A stretch of 26,937 nt of DNA from CAXBNV01 sp963977185 (lineage in GTDB: Bacteria; Pseudomonadota; Gammaproteobacteria; JAGOUU01), in contig CAXBNV010000018.1 in NCBI GenBank assembly GCA_963977185.1, positions 1 to 26,937 on the forward strand. Reading direction: 5' to 3'. Both the position numbers and the translations under genes were made by a program. Numbering within the stretch: position 1 is the first letter of the stretch; every line of letters starts with the position of its first letter. The notes beneath the pieces are model-generated. The model did no database searches. It saw only the letters and a program-made list of their open reading frames with translations, and was not told where the DNA came from. Positions 15,011 to 23,498 of the stretch are shown piece by piece.

Positions 15011-16186
15011 TTATAACCTATAAGTTAATTTAACATCATTATCTATAGCCTGAGCGCCATGTAATTTAAAGTAATTTAAATTATTAACTAAACTGCTGTT
15101 AAAGTCCATAGCTAACTGTTGCTCTGTAATATTATTAATATTAAACATAGAAATACCATCTTGACCTAAAATTTTAGGTGATTTGTAAATAATCAATTCA
15201 TTAATTAGTCTTTTTTCTAATAACTTAGCATTTAAGATACTGCCTGCTTCAAATAAAACTGTATTACATTGATAATCTTTTGCTAAAAAAATCAATAATA
15301 ATTTTAATTCTAAACTATCATAAACTTTAATGTCTTTGTTTAAAAAGCTTTGTATTTTATCTTGTTTTGCTTTTATTATATTTTGCTTATCAGTAAAGAT
15401 TATAACTTTGCCTGGAAGATTATAAATATTATTAGACAAATTAGTTTTTAAATCTTTATCTAAAACTACTCTTAATGGCCAATGCTCACTATCTAATTTT
15501 TTATCAGTATTTAGATTTATTCTTGGGTTTAATCGTGCATCATCTTGAAGTACAGTCTTGCTTGTTGTAATAATAGCTGACATTTGCGCTCTTAAATGAT
15601 GCACATCAATTCGAGATTTTTCACTCGTTATCCACTTAGAGTAGCCATTTTTTAAAGCAATTTTTCCATCCATACTAATAGCAATTTTGCTAATGACCCA
15701 AGGCATATTATGATTCATTCTTTTTATAAAGCCCTTATTCATTTCTTGAGCTCTATTAATTAAATTTAAACCTTCTTGTGTGTTTTTATCTAATGCGTCT
15801 AAAATATCTACTTGAATATTATGTTCTAAAAGCTTTTTAATGCTTTTACCACTTACTAATTTATTACTATCTAAACTAATAATAACCACTCGAGCAACTT
15901 TAGCTTTTATCAAAGCATCAACACAAGGAGGTGTTTTTCCATAATGAAAACATGGCTCTAAAGTAACATAGCAAGTTGCTCCTTTAGCCTCAAAATCACA
16001 ATTTTTTAGCCCAACGATTTCTGCATGATCACGACCTGCTTGCTTATGCCAGCCCTTAGCTATAATTTTATTATTTTTAACAAAAAGACAACCAACAACT
16101 GGATTAGGCTTTGCAGTATAGAGACCTTGAGTTGCTAAATCTAAAGCTTGAGATAAATATTTATAATCTACTACATCAAAAGGCAT
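15011..16186 (-). CDS. ribD: Bifunctional pyrimidine deaminase/reductase RibD
   Basis: RibD deaminates the pyrimidine made from GTP by cyclohydrolase II and then reduces its ribosyl side chain with NADPH. The N-terminal deaminase domain carries the zinc site His54/Glu56 in HAEIVGL and Cys79/Cys88 in LEPCFHYGKTPPC. The reductase domain begins near WVISKIAISMDGKIA (about residue 165) and includes the serine-rich SKWITSEKSRIDVHHLRA segment. At 391 residues it is somewhat longer than the E. coli protein (367), with the extra length in loops of the reductase half. The ribosome-binding site is weak; it lies 14 bases after nrdR and is probably translated from the operon mRNA. Confidence 0.95.
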   Translation of the reverse strand: MPFDVVDYKYLSQALDLATQGLYTAKPNPVVGCLFVKNNKIIAKGWHKQAGRDHAEIVGLKNCDFEAKGATCYVTLEPCFHYGKTPPCVDALIKAKVARVVIISLDSNKLVSGKSIKKLLEHNIQVDILDALDKNTQEGLNLINRAQEMNKGFIKRMNHNMPWVISKIAISMDGKIALKNGYSKWITSEKSRIDVHHLRAQMSAIITTSKTVLQDDARLNPRINLNTDKKLDSEHWPLRVVLDKDLKTNLSNNIYNLPGKVIIFTDKQNIIKAKQDKIQSFLNKDIKVYDSLELKLLLIFLAKDYQCNTVLFEAGSILNAKLLEKRLINELIIYKSPKILGQDGISMFNINNITEQQLAMDFNSSLVNNLNYFKLHGAQAIDNDVKLTYRL

Positions 16187-16200
16187 ATTTTACAATTTTT

Positions 16201-16656
16201 CTATATATCATCTTTTAACTTATCTATTTCACGTCTAAACTCAGCTATATCTTTAAATCGTCTATATACCGATGCAAATCTTACATAAGCTATTTCATCT
16301 AGGTTGCGTAATTCATTCATAACAAATTCCCCTAGAATATCACTTGATACTTCCTTTTCCCCAAGTGATTTAATTTTTTTAATGATTTTATCAATAGATT
16401 TATCTATGTCATCTGTAGTTACAGGCCGCTTTTGCAAAGCAAGAAGAACTCCAGCCTTTAGTTTTTCTAAAGAAAATAACTCTCGCTTACCATCTCGCTT
16501 TACTATTCTTGGAAAAGATAGCTCTGCTGACTCATAAGTAGTAAACCTTTCATGACAGGCAATACACTCTCGTCTTCTTCTTGTTTGGAAACCATCTCCA
16601 ACCAAACGAGAATCAATTACTTTAGTATCAAGTTCGCTACAGAAAGGACACCGCAT
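16201..16656 (-). CDS. nrdR: Transcriptional repressor NrdR
   Basis: NrdR is a zinc-ribbon/ATP-cone repressor of ribonucleotide reductase genes that senses (d)ATP. The 151-residue protein shows both parts: the four-Cys ribbon CPFC at residues 3-6 and CIAC at about 31-34 around RRRRE, then the ATP-cone with VKRDGKRELFSLEKLKAGVLLALQKRPV (described in part), ending VYRRFKDIAEF. It begins 3 bases after glyA; its AAAGGA ribosome-binding site is inside the last codons of glyA. The nrdR-ribD order is standard in Proteobacteria. I saw no clear NrdR box pair inside the window. Confidence 0.96.
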   Translation of the reverse strand: MRCPFCSELDTKVIDSRLVGDGFQTRRRRECIACHERFTTYESAELSFPRIVKRDGKRELFSLEKLKAGVLLALQKRPVTTDDIDKSIDKIIKKIKSLGEKEVSSDILGEFVMNELRNLDEIAYVRFASVYRRFKDIAEFRREIDKLKDDI

Positions 16657-16659
16657 AAA

Positions 16660-17982
16660 TTAATCCTTTAAATTTTTGTAAACAGGGAACTTTCCACATA
16701 AATCTAGCATTTTATTTTTTACATCTTCAATTAAATTATCTAATTTACTTGTATCTTCTACTTTATCAGCATCTTTATCCGATTTTGACAAAGATCTTGG
16801 CATAACATCTAATATATCACAAATACAGTTTGTAATTAATTTCATCTCAGGCTCTTTAAAACCTCGTGTTGTACAAGCAGGAGTACCTAATCTTAACCCA
16901 CTAGTAATAAAAGGAGATCTTGGCTCATTAGGAACTGTATTCTTATTAACAGTTATATTAGCTCTACCTAAAGCTGCTTCAGCATCTTTACCTGTAATAT
17001 TTTTATCTATTAAATCTACTAAAAACAAATGATTTTCAGTTCCACCTGATACAATTTTATATCCTCTATCAATCATAGTATCAGCCATAACAACTGCATT
17101 TTTTAATACTTGCTCTTGATAAATTTTAAAGTCATCTTGCAATGCTTCATAAAAAGCAACAGCTTTTGCTGCAATTACATGCATTAATGGACCACCTTGA
17201 GTGCCTGGAAATACTAAAGAATTAAGCTTTTTATTAATTTTTTCATCATTATTAGCTAAAATAAATCCGCCTCTTGGGCCTCTTAATGTCTTATGGGTCG
17301 TAGATGTAATAACATCTGCAATGCCAACTGGAGATGGGTATAATCCTGCTGCCACTAATCCTGAAACATGAGCCATATCAACTAATAAATAAGCTCCTAT
17401 CTTGTCTGCTATTTTACGAAACTCATTCCAATCTATTTTTTTAGAATAAGCAGAAAACCCAGCAACAATCATTTTTGGTTTATGCTCATCAGCAAGTCTT
17501 GCTACTTCTTCAAAATCAATTACGCCTGTTTCTGTATTAATGCCATATTCAAAACTATTAAAAATTTTACCAGAAATATTTACTTTAGATCCATGAGTTA
17601 AATGCCCGCCATGCGCCAAACTCATACCTAAAATAGTATCTCCAGGTTGCAATAAAGCCATATAAACAGCAATATTAGCTGAAGTTCCAGAATGAGGTTG
17701 AACATTGGCATAACCTGCATTATACATCTGCTTTAATCTTTCTATTGCTAAAGTTTCTGCAACATCAACATACTCACATCCACCATAATATCGTTTACCA
17801 GGATATCCTTCAGCGTATTTATTTGTCAGAACTGAACCTTGGGCGGCCATAACTCTTGGGCTTGCATAATTTTCAGAGGCAATCAGCTCTATATGCTCTT
17901 CTTGTCGAGTTTCTTCATCTTTTATCGATTTATATAACTCAGGGTCAAAATCTTCAATTGTCATAACATTTGCATCAAACAT
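16660..17982 (-). CDS. glyA: Serine hydroxymethyltransferase
   Basis: GlyA interconverts serine and glycine with tetrahydrofolate, the main source of one-carbon units, using PLP. Hallmarks are HIELIASENYASPRV, LTNKYAEGYPGKRYYGGCE, QPHSGTSAN and the PLP-binding STTHKTLRGPRGG with Lys231. GGGAG about 6 bases upstream supports the first ATG. At 440 residues it exceeds the E. coli enzyme (417). Most of the excess is a charged insert at about 395-413 (SLSKSDKDADKVED) before the last helix, plus a short C-terminal extension. It heads the seven-gene operon glyA-nrdR-ribD-ribE-ribBX-ribH-nusB. Confidence 0.97.
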   Translation of the reverse strand: MFDANVMTIEDFDPELYKSIKDEETRQEEHIELIASENYASPRVMAAQGSVLTNKYAEGYPGKRYYGGCEYVDVAETLAIERLKQMYNAGYANVQPHSGTSANIAVYMALLQPGDTILGMSLAHGGHLTHGSKVNISGKIFNSFEYGINTETGVIDFEEVARLADEHKPKMIVAGFSAYSKKIDWNEFRKIADKIGAYLLVDMAHVSGLVAAGLYPSPVGIADVITSTTHKTLRGPRGGFILANNDEKINKKLNSLVFPGTQGGPLMHVIAAKAVAFYEALQDDFKIYQEQVLKNAVVMADTMIDRGYKIVSGGTENHLFLVDLIDKNITGKDAEAALGRANITVNKNTVPNEPRSPFITSGLRLGTPACTTRGFKEPEMKLITNCICDILDVMPRSLSKSDKDADKVEDTSKLDNLIEDVKNKMLDLCGKFPVYKNLKD

Positions 17983-18130
17983 AAAAAACTCCCATATAAA
18001 TTAATCTAAATTCTTATACTAAATATTGTCTTTCTAGGCTCACTAAAAGAATAGACTGAAATTAAAATATTTTCTCTCATGATCATAAGCATATCAAGCT
18101 CTCTTGCAATTTAACTTCTTCGACAATAAT

Positions 18131-18155
18131 TTGAAAATTATGAAATAATTTTCAA
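18131..18155 (-). terminator. AT-rich hairpin at the dtd stop codon
   Basis: TTGAAAATTA and TAATTTTCAA form a perfect 10-bp stem with loop TGAAA. It overlaps the dtd stop and is followed on the minus strand by AATTATTG, not a real U-tract, so it is a weak terminator candidate. Confidence 0.4.
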
Positions 18156-18589
18156 CAAGAAAGCATAAAGGTTGCTGGCCCATTATTAATTAATTTAACC
18201 TGCATATCAGCTTGAAATTTACCACTTTGAATCTTTATATTATAATTGCTCGCTTTATCTAATGCTAAATTAAATAATTCTAGACTCTCACTAGGTAACT
18301 TAGCATTAGTAAAACTTGGCCTATTACCTTTTTTGGTATTTGCAGCTAAAGTAAATTGCGGGACTAATAGTAACTCCAAGTTACTATCAAGTAAACTTAA
18401 GTTCATTTTGTCATCACTATCAGGAAAAATACGATAATTAACTATCTTTTTTATTATTTTATCGACCTGCTCTTCAGTATCATATTTTTCAATGCCTAAA
18501 AAAACTAAAATACCTCTATCAATTTTTGCAATAATTTGATTATCAACTTCAACCTCAGCACTTAAAACTCTTTGTAATAAAGCTAACAT
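18152..18589 (-). CDS. dtd: D-aminoacyl-tRNA deacylase
   Basis: Dtd hydrolyses D-aminoacyl (and glycyl) esters from tRNA as a chirality proofreader. The 145 residues fit the family. The two active-site motifs are visible: VPQFTLAANTKKGNRPSF and, near the C-terminus, NNGPATFML, which carries the cross-subunit Gly-Pro dipeptide that excludes L-amino acids (usually GPVTF). The N-terminus MLALLQRVLSAEVEV is canonical. It starts 6 bases after pip and is presumably co-transcribed with it. Confidence 0.95.
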   Translation of the reverse strand: MLALLQRVLSAEVEVDNQIIAKIDRGILVFLGIEKYDTEEQVDKIIKKIVNYRIFPDSDDKMNLSLLDSNLELLLVPQFTLAANTKKGNRPSFTNAKLPSESLELFNLALDKASNYNIKIQSGKFQADMQVKLINNGPATFMLSC

Positions 18590-18595
18590 TCTAAT

Positions 18596-19570
18596 TTATA
18601 ATATCGTTAAATCGTTATAACCTAATTCTCTTAAGATTTCTCTGGTTGCACGAACTAATGTATCAATAATTCCAACTTCAACAAAAGAATGCCCTGCTTC
18701 TCTTACAATCTGCAACTCAGAAAAAGGTAATTTTCTATGTAACATATCAGCATTTTCTAATGGTGATAGCATATCATATCTTCCATGAATTATTTTTGCT
18801 GGAATTTTTGCTATCTTTTCAATATTATTTAATATCTGATTATCTTCAACAAAGATATTATTCACAAAATAATGACAAGACATTAAAGCTAAATTTAACG
18901 CAATATGTGGTTCTCTAAAACTATGCACAACCTCGTTATGAAAATGTAACGTAGCGCAATGTGACTCCCAATAAGACCAAGCTTTTGCAACATTGATTCT
19001 TGCAAAATCATCTTTTCCTGTAAGTTTTCTATAAAAAACTTCAAGCATATTTTGCTTTCGTTCATCTGTAGATAATGCCTTACCTAATTTTCTCCAATGC
19101 TCAGGGAAAAATCTATTAGCTCCATCAAAATAAATCCATTCTATATCACGTTTTCTTAATAAACAAACAGACCACAGTAACATTCTTGCGACAACATCTG
19201 GATGCTCCTCTGAATATAGCAAAGCAAGAGTAGAACCCCAGCCACCGCCGGCAACAATCCATTTTTCTATATCAAGCTTATTTCTTATTAATTCCATATC
19301 AGAAATTAATAACTCTGTATTATTATTTTTAATACAATTAAATGGGGTAGATTTACCACAACCTCTTTGGTCAATAGCAATAATGCGATAAAATTCTGGG
19401 TCAAACAATCTTACTTCAGCTCTAATTGTTTCACCACCAGGGCCTCCATGACAACAAACAACAGGAATACCATCAGGGGTACCATATTCAGCAACATATA
19501 CTTCATGAATATCGTCCACTTTGAATTTATATTCTTGATTAGGCTTGATTCTTGGGTACAATTGTAACAT
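18596..19570 (-). CDS. pip: Proline iminopeptidase homologue lacking the nucleophile Ser
   Basis: By length (324) and sequence this is an S33 prolyl aminopeptidase, which removes N-terminal proline. It has HGGPGG (41-46), IAIDQRGCGKSTPF, CHYFVNNIF, HGRYDMLSPLENA with the acid Asp266, and EAGHS with His294. The nucleophile elbow, normally GGSWGST, reads GGGWGST: codon GGC at 19241-19243 puts Gly110 where the catalytic Ser should be. AGC to GGC is a single transition. The rest is intact, with an open frame and good motifs, so it is either a recently inactivated enzyme, a non-catalytic homologue, or a sequencing error. AAGGA precedes the ATG. Confidence 0.85.
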   Translation of the reverse strand: MLQLYPRIKPNQEYKFKVDDIHEVYVAEYGTPDGIPVVCCHGGPGGETIRAEVRLFDPEFYRIIAIDQRGCGKSTPFNCIKNNNTELLISDMELIRNKLDIEKWIVAGGGWGSTLALLYSEEHPDVVARMLLWSVCLLRKRDIEWIYFDGANRFFPEHWRKLGKALSTDERKQNMLEVFYRKLTGKDDFARINVAKAWSYWESHCATLHFHNEVVHSFREPHIALNLALMSCHYFVNNIFVEDNQILNNIEKIAKIPAKIIHGRYDMLSPLENADMLHRKLPFSELQIVREAGHSFVEVGIIDTLVRATREILRELGYNDLTIL

Positions 19571-19647
19571 CCGCTTAATTCCTTTAGCTAATTTCTTTTT
19601 ACTATTATTTAAATATTCTTATAAAGAATAGCATATACTAAACGAAA

Positions 19648-19677
19648 TGTTGATCTTATTATCTATTCGTATCAACA
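19648..19677. promoter_or_regulatory. Inverted repeat TGTTGAT...ATCAACA upstream of pip
   Basis: TGTTGAT (19648-19654) and ATCAACA (19671-19677) are exact complements 16 bases apart, in the 164-base gap between the hydratase gene and pip. A short dyad TATTCTT-ATA-AAGAATA lies at 19614-19630. Either could be an operator for pip or a leftover hairpin; no regulator is suggested. Confidence 0.3.
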
Positions 19678-19734
19678 GAATTTTATCAATCAAAATCATC
19701 GAAAAATATAGCAACCCTTATACAAAATTAGTTT

Positions 19735-20496
19735 CTATTTTACTAAAAACTTTTTTAATCTTGCTTGTGCTTTTTCAGATACTCTTAAATTAGAAATCTC
19801 ATTAGCTGTTAATTCAATTAAATTTTGATCAATTTCTTTATTAGCTATATTATTTAATAATTTTTTTGCTCGTCTAATAGCATAACCACAATTCATCATA
19901 ATATTTTGCGCCATATCATCGACAAAATTTTCAAGCTCATTTTCATTAACAATTTCATTTACCAAATTAATATCTAATGCTTTTTTTGAGCTAATTATTT
20001 CAGCGGTTACAAAATATCTTTTAGCCTGCTTTAATCCTATAGCTTTAAGCACATAAGGACTAATAACTGCCGGCATTAATCCTAACTTTACTTCTGAGAA
20101 ACAAAAATTAGCATTACCAGATGCAATTGCTATATCACAACATGCCACTAAACCAACTCCGCCCCCATAAGCTGCGCCTTGTATTTTTGCAATAGTTACT
20201 TGCGGCAAGTTATATAATAAATGAAATACTTCAGCTAGCTTTAACGAATCATTATAATTTTCTTCTCTTGTAAAGTTTACCATCTTTTGCATCCATTCAA
20301 GATCTGCTCCTGCACAAAATGATTTACCAACAGCTTCTAAAATAATTACTTTAATAGTAGTATCATTTTTTAATTTATTTAATATATCTAGAAAATCATC
20401 AATAATTACTTCATTAAAAGCATTATGCTTATTAGGATTATTCAGAATAATTCTTGCTATTTTATTTTCTGTCTTTAATTCTACTTGTCTTGTCAT
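19735..20496 (-). CDS. Enoyl-CoA hydratase, methylglutaconyl-CoA hydratase-like
   Basis: A 253-residue crotonase-family protein. The oxyanion-hole segments are SFCAGADLEWMQKM and QGAAYGGGVGLVACCD, and an active-site Glu lies in FSEVKLGLMPAVISPY. The AGADLEWM and LGLMPAVISPYV signatures resemble LiuC/AtuE-type methylglutaconyl-CoA hydratases of leucine/isoprenoid catabolism more than FadB-type enzymes. The other leu/liu genes are absent here, so the substrate is unproven and I assign no symbol. It follows the cystathionine lyase gene by 23 bases, has no evident Shine-Dalgarno, and is likely the third gene of that operon. Confidence 0.87.
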   Translation of the reverse strand: MTRQVELKTENKIARIILNNPNKHNAFNEVIIDDFLDILNKLKNDTTIKVIILEAVGKSFCAGADLEWMQKMVNFTREENYNDSLKLAEVFHLLYNLPQVTIAKIQGAAYGGGVGLVACCDIAIASGNANFCFSEVKLGLMPAVISPYVLKAIGLKQAKRYFVTAEIISSKKALDINLVNEIVNENELENFVDDMAQNIMMNCGYAIRRAKKLLNNIANKEIDQNLIELTANEISNLRVSEKAQARLKKFLVK

Positions 20497-20519
20497 ATAC
20501 AGTTTTTTTATAATTTAAT

Positions 20520-21734
20520 TTAATTTATTTTATTTAAAGCCTGTAAAATATCTTGTAATAAATCATCTTTATTCTCAATGCCGACAGACAATCTTAATAA
20601 ACTATCTGTAATCCCCAAAGCTTCTCGCTTCTTTTTAGGAACTGTTGCATGAGTCATTATTGCAGGATGATTTACTAAGCTTTCAACTCCACCCAAACTC
20701 TCAGCCAATGTAAAAATTTTTAAATTACTTAAAAATATTTTTACCTGATTGTAACTACAATCAAGTTCAATGCTAATAATTCCACCATAAAAACCATTCA
20801 TTTGTTTTTTAGCTATATGATAAGTTGAATGATTTTTTAATCCTGGGTAATAAATCTTTTTTATGTGTTTATTATTTAATAAATTTTCAGCAATATACAT
20901 TGCATTCTCACAATGCCTTTGCATACGAACAGCTAAAGTCTTAAGGCCTCTTAATGCCAAATAACTTTCAAATGGTCCTTGTATGGCACCAACTGCATAC
21001 TGATAAAATTCTAACTGATTTTTTATTTTAAGATTTTTTTCAGCATCAACAATAGCAATTCCACCAATTATATCAGCATGACCATTTATATACTTAGTTG
21101 CAGAGTGCATCACTATATCAAAACCTAACTCTAATGGCCGTTGAATAAATGGTGTAGCAAAAGTATTATCAACAACAGTAATAATTTTATTTTCAGAGTT
21201 ATTTTGATTATTGATTTTATTAATTATTTTTATGACTTGCTCTAAATCTACTATTTTTAATAACGGGTTTGTTGGACTTTCAATCCAAATCATTCTGGTG
21301 TTATCTTTAATAGCTAATTCTATATTATTCAAATCACTAAAATCTATAAAGCTAAATTCTAAATTAGATTTTTTTTGTTTAATGTCTGTAAATAATCTAT
21401 AAGTCCCTCCGTATAAATCATCAATTGCTATCACATGTGATCCTGGTTCTAAAACATCAATAATAGAATCAATAGCCGCAAGTCCTGATGCAAAAGCAAA
21501 ACTATGAGTTCCACTTTCTAACTCTGCGATACATTTTTCATAAGCAAGTCTTGTTGGGTTTTGAGCTCTTGAATATTCAAATCCTTGATGAACTCCTGGC
21601 TCTTGTTGCTTATAAGTTGATGTTGTATATATAGGAGGCATTATTGCACCTGTTGCAGGACAAACCTCTTGACCTGCATGAATAACTTTGGTTGTAAAAT
21701 GTAAATTTTTTTTAGAATTAATCTTATCTGTCAT
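20520..21734 (-). CDS. Cystathionine gamma-lyase/synthase-family PLP enzyme
   Basis: About 404 residues from ATG 21734, which overlaps the upstream stop as ATGA with AAGGA 9 bases before it; the frame continues 27 bases further to a TTG that is unlikely to be used. Family blocks are PPIYTTSTYKQ, YSRAQNPTR, AFASGLAAID, the PLP-binding SATKYINGHADIIGG, and ESLGGVESLVNHPA. It belongs to the gamma-lyase/synthase branch of Cys/Met-metabolism enzymes. Being coupled to a cystathionine beta-synthase, the likeliest role is cystathionine to cysteine (reverse transsulfuration); a gamma-synthase role cannot be excluded by eye. Confidence 0.9.
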   Translation of the reverse strand: MTDKINSKKNLHFTTKVIHAGQEVCPATGAIMPPIYTTSTYKQQEPGVHQGFEYSRAQNPTRLAYEKCIAELESGTHSFAFASGLAAIDSIIDVLEPGSHVIAIDDLYGGTYRLFTDIKQKKSNLEFSFIDFSDLNNIELAIKDNTRMIWIESPTNPLLKIVDLEQVIKIINKINNQNNSENKIITVVDNTFATPFIQRPLELGFDIVMHSATKYINGHADIIGGIAIVDAEKNLKIKNQLEFYQYAVGAIQGPFESYLALRGLKTLAVRMQRHCENAMYIAENLLNNKHIKKIYYPGLKNHSTYHIAKKQMNGFYGGIISIELDCSYNQVKIFLSNLKIFTLAESLGGVESLVNHPAIMTHATVPKKKREALGITDSLLRLSVGIENKDDLLQDILQALNKIN

Positions 21735-22696
21735 AACACAATTCCTTGTTTTTTTAACCAAGCATCATTATACATTTTATCTTGATATTTAGCCCCACCA
21801 TCACAAATTAAAGTACACACTCTTTTGGATGAAGTTTGTTCTTGGCAATATCTTAATGCAACTGCAAGTAAAGCCCCAGATGTAGAGCCAGCATAAAGCC
21901 CTTCTTTTTTTAATAACTCTCTTGCCATCTTAAAAGATTCTTTATCTGAGACTGTATAAGCTTTACTTATATAATCTAAATTACATATAGGCGGAACAAA
22001 ATCCTCACCTATACCTTCAATCAGCCATTTCCCAGGTTTTATCATTTTTCCTGTATTTACTAATGGTGCAATAATTGAGCCTTCTGGATCAGCAACTATA
22101 ATTTCAAAATTTGTAGCAAAATCTTCTTTTATTTTTTTAAAAAAATTCCCAACTCCAGTAAGAGTACCACCTGTGCCTACTCCACAAACAAAGGCATCTA
22201 TATTATGTCCCATTTGTTCCCATATTTCTGGTGCAGTAGATTTTTCATGAGCTAAAACATTTATAGGATTGCCAAATTGATTTACATATACTGCATCTTT
22301 AGTTTCTTGCGCAATTCTTTTGGCATAATCTTGATAATATTCAGGATGTCCTTTTTCTACATCTGATCTAGTAATTATAACTTTTGCGCCACATGAGCGT
22401 AAATGATCTATTTTAGCCTGACTCATTTTATCAGGTATAACTATAATTAATTTATAATTTTTTCTAACTGCAATAAAAGCAAGTCCTAATCCTGTATTTC
22501 CAGCAGTTGCCTCAACGATAGTGCCTCCAGGCTTTAGCTCCCCTGTTCTTTCAAAATAATCAATCATATACCAGGCGATACGATCTTTTATGGATCCAGC
22601 AGGATTCATATTTTCTAATTTCACAAACAATTCACATGGACCTGTATCAAAATTATTAATTTTAACTAAAGGCGTATTTCCTATTAATTCTAGCAA
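21731..22696 (-). CDS. Cystathionine beta-synthase, short form
   Basis: A 321-residue fold-type II PLP enzyme joining serine (or O-acetylserine) and homocysteine. The PLP Lys is Lys37 in NPAGSIKDR, and the phosphate loop is GVGTGGTLTG. EATAGNTGLGLAF and the tail DKMYNDAWLKKQG are typical of cystathionine beta-synthases, less so of CysK. There are no C-terminal CBS regulatory domains. The start is TTG 22696, giving LELIGNTPLV at the N-terminus. AAGGA sits 8 bases upstream, and the nearby ATG (minus strand, about 22705) is out of frame. It is translationally coupled to the downstream lyase and diverges from coq7. Confidence 0.9.
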   Translation of the reverse strand: MLELIGNTPLVKINNFDTGPCELFVKLENMNPAGSIKDRIAWYMIDYFERTGELKPGGTIVEATAGNTGLGLAFIAVRKNYKLIIVIPDKMSQAKIDHLRSCGAKVIITRSDVEKGHPEYYQDYAKRIAQETKDAVYVNQFGNPINVLAHEKSTAPEIWEQMGHNIDAFVCGVGTGGTLTGVGNFFKKIKEDFATNFEIIVADPEGSIIAPLVNTGKMIKPGKWLIEGIGEDFVPPICNLDYISKAYTVSDKESFKMARELLKKEGLYAGSTSGALLAVALRYCQEQTSSKRVCTLICDGGAKYQDKMYNDAWLKKQGIVL

Positions 22697-22750
22697 TTTG
22701 CATGTCCTTATATAAAAAATCTTTCTTAGCTATTACTTAAATCCTGCTTT

Positions 22751-22765
22751 ACTGATAAAATCAGT
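22751..22765. promoter_or_regulatory. Perfect dyad ACTGAT-AAA-ATCAGT between cbs and coq7
   Basis: A 15-base palindrome with 6-bp arms in the 134-base divergent gap, immediately followed by TATAAT (22766-22771). It is a candidate operator for the transsulfuration operon or for coq7. It does not match MetJ (AGACGTCT) or other sulfur-regulator sites I know. Confidence 0.35.
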
Positions 22766-22830
22766 TATAATATTTTACAATCATAAACTATATTATAGAA
22801 TATCTAATTTGAATTGAACTTAAATTTATT

Positions 22831-23490
22831 ATGACTAAATATATAAAGCCAGATTTTATTGATTCTTTTATTAATGATACTGATAAACTGATTAAAAATC
22901 TTTTTGGTATAATTACTACAACACCAAGAAAAATTCAGTTTTCTGAAAAAGCTAAAAAATATAAAGATACAAAGCTTACTAAAGAACAAAAAGAGCACAG
23001 CGCATCTCTTATGAGAATAAATCATAGCGGTGAAGTATGTGCTCAAGCTTTATATATGGGACAAGCATTAACATCAAATGCCCCTGATGTAACTAAAAAA
23101 TTAAAAAATGCAGCATTAGAAGAAGAAGACCACCTTGCATGGTGTGCAAAACGATTAGAAGAACTTAACTCTCATGCAAGTTACACTAATAGTTTTTGGT
23201 TTTTAGGATCCTTATTTCTTGGAATAACAGCTGGTATAACAGGTGATAAATATAGTCTAGGCTTTTTAGCAGAAACAGAGCGTCAAGTGGCAAATCATTT
23301 AACGAATCATTTAGAAGATTTACCAGAACATGACTATAAAAGTCATGATATTATTACACAAATGCGAATTGATGAAACTGCACATGCACAACTAGCAATA
23401 AAATCAGGCAGTGTTGAATTACCTGATTTTATTAAATATTTAATGAAAATATCTTCTAAAATTATGACTAGTACGACTTATTATATCTAA
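22831..23490 (+). CDS. coq7: 2-polyprenyl-3-methyl-6-methoxy-1,4-benzoquinone monooxygenase (Coq7)
   Basis: Coq7 is a di-iron hydroxylase that performs an O2-dependent ring hydroxylation late in ubiquinone synthesis, the step done by flavoprotein UbiF in E. coli. The 219-residue protein shows the carboxylate ligands: Glu68 in MRINHSGEVCAQ, the ExxH pair Glu98/His101 in LEEEDHLAW, and later Glu in AETERQVANH and DETAHAQLA. The hydrophobic FWFLGSLFLGITAGITG stretch fits its peripheral membrane association. There is no clear ribosome-binding site. It implies aerobic ubiquinone synthesis in this organism and is convergent with rpiA, 8 bases away. Confidence 0.95.
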   Translation: MTKYIKPDFIDSFINDTDKLIKNLFGIITTTPRKIQFSEKAKKYKDTKLTKEQKEHSASLMRINHSGEVCAQALYMGQALTSNAPDVTKKLKNAALEEEDHLAWCAKRLEELNSHASYTNSFWFLGSLFLGITAGITGDKYSLGFLAETERQVANHLTNHLEDLPEHDYKSHDIITQMRIDETAHAQLAIKSGSVELPDFIKYLMKISSKIMTSTTYYI

Positions 23491-23496
23491 ATAAGT
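23476..23496. terminator. Weak bidirectional hairpin between coq7 and rpiA
   Basis: ACTTATT (23476-23482) and AATAAGT (23490-23496) pair perfectly around a 7-base loop, spanning the coq7 stop codon and the 8-base gap to rpiA. TATT follows. The stem is AT-rich, so termination would be inefficient. Confidence 0.4.
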
Positions 23497-23498
23497 TA

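Noticed and set aside
15629..15637. DnaA-like box TTATCCACT inside ribD
   Set aside because: One mismatch, isolated and inside a coding region; expected by chance.
22697..22706. ATG just upstream of the cystathionine beta-synthase as its start
   Set aside because: It is out of frame with LELIGNTPLV; the in-frame TTG has AAGGA at 8 bases.
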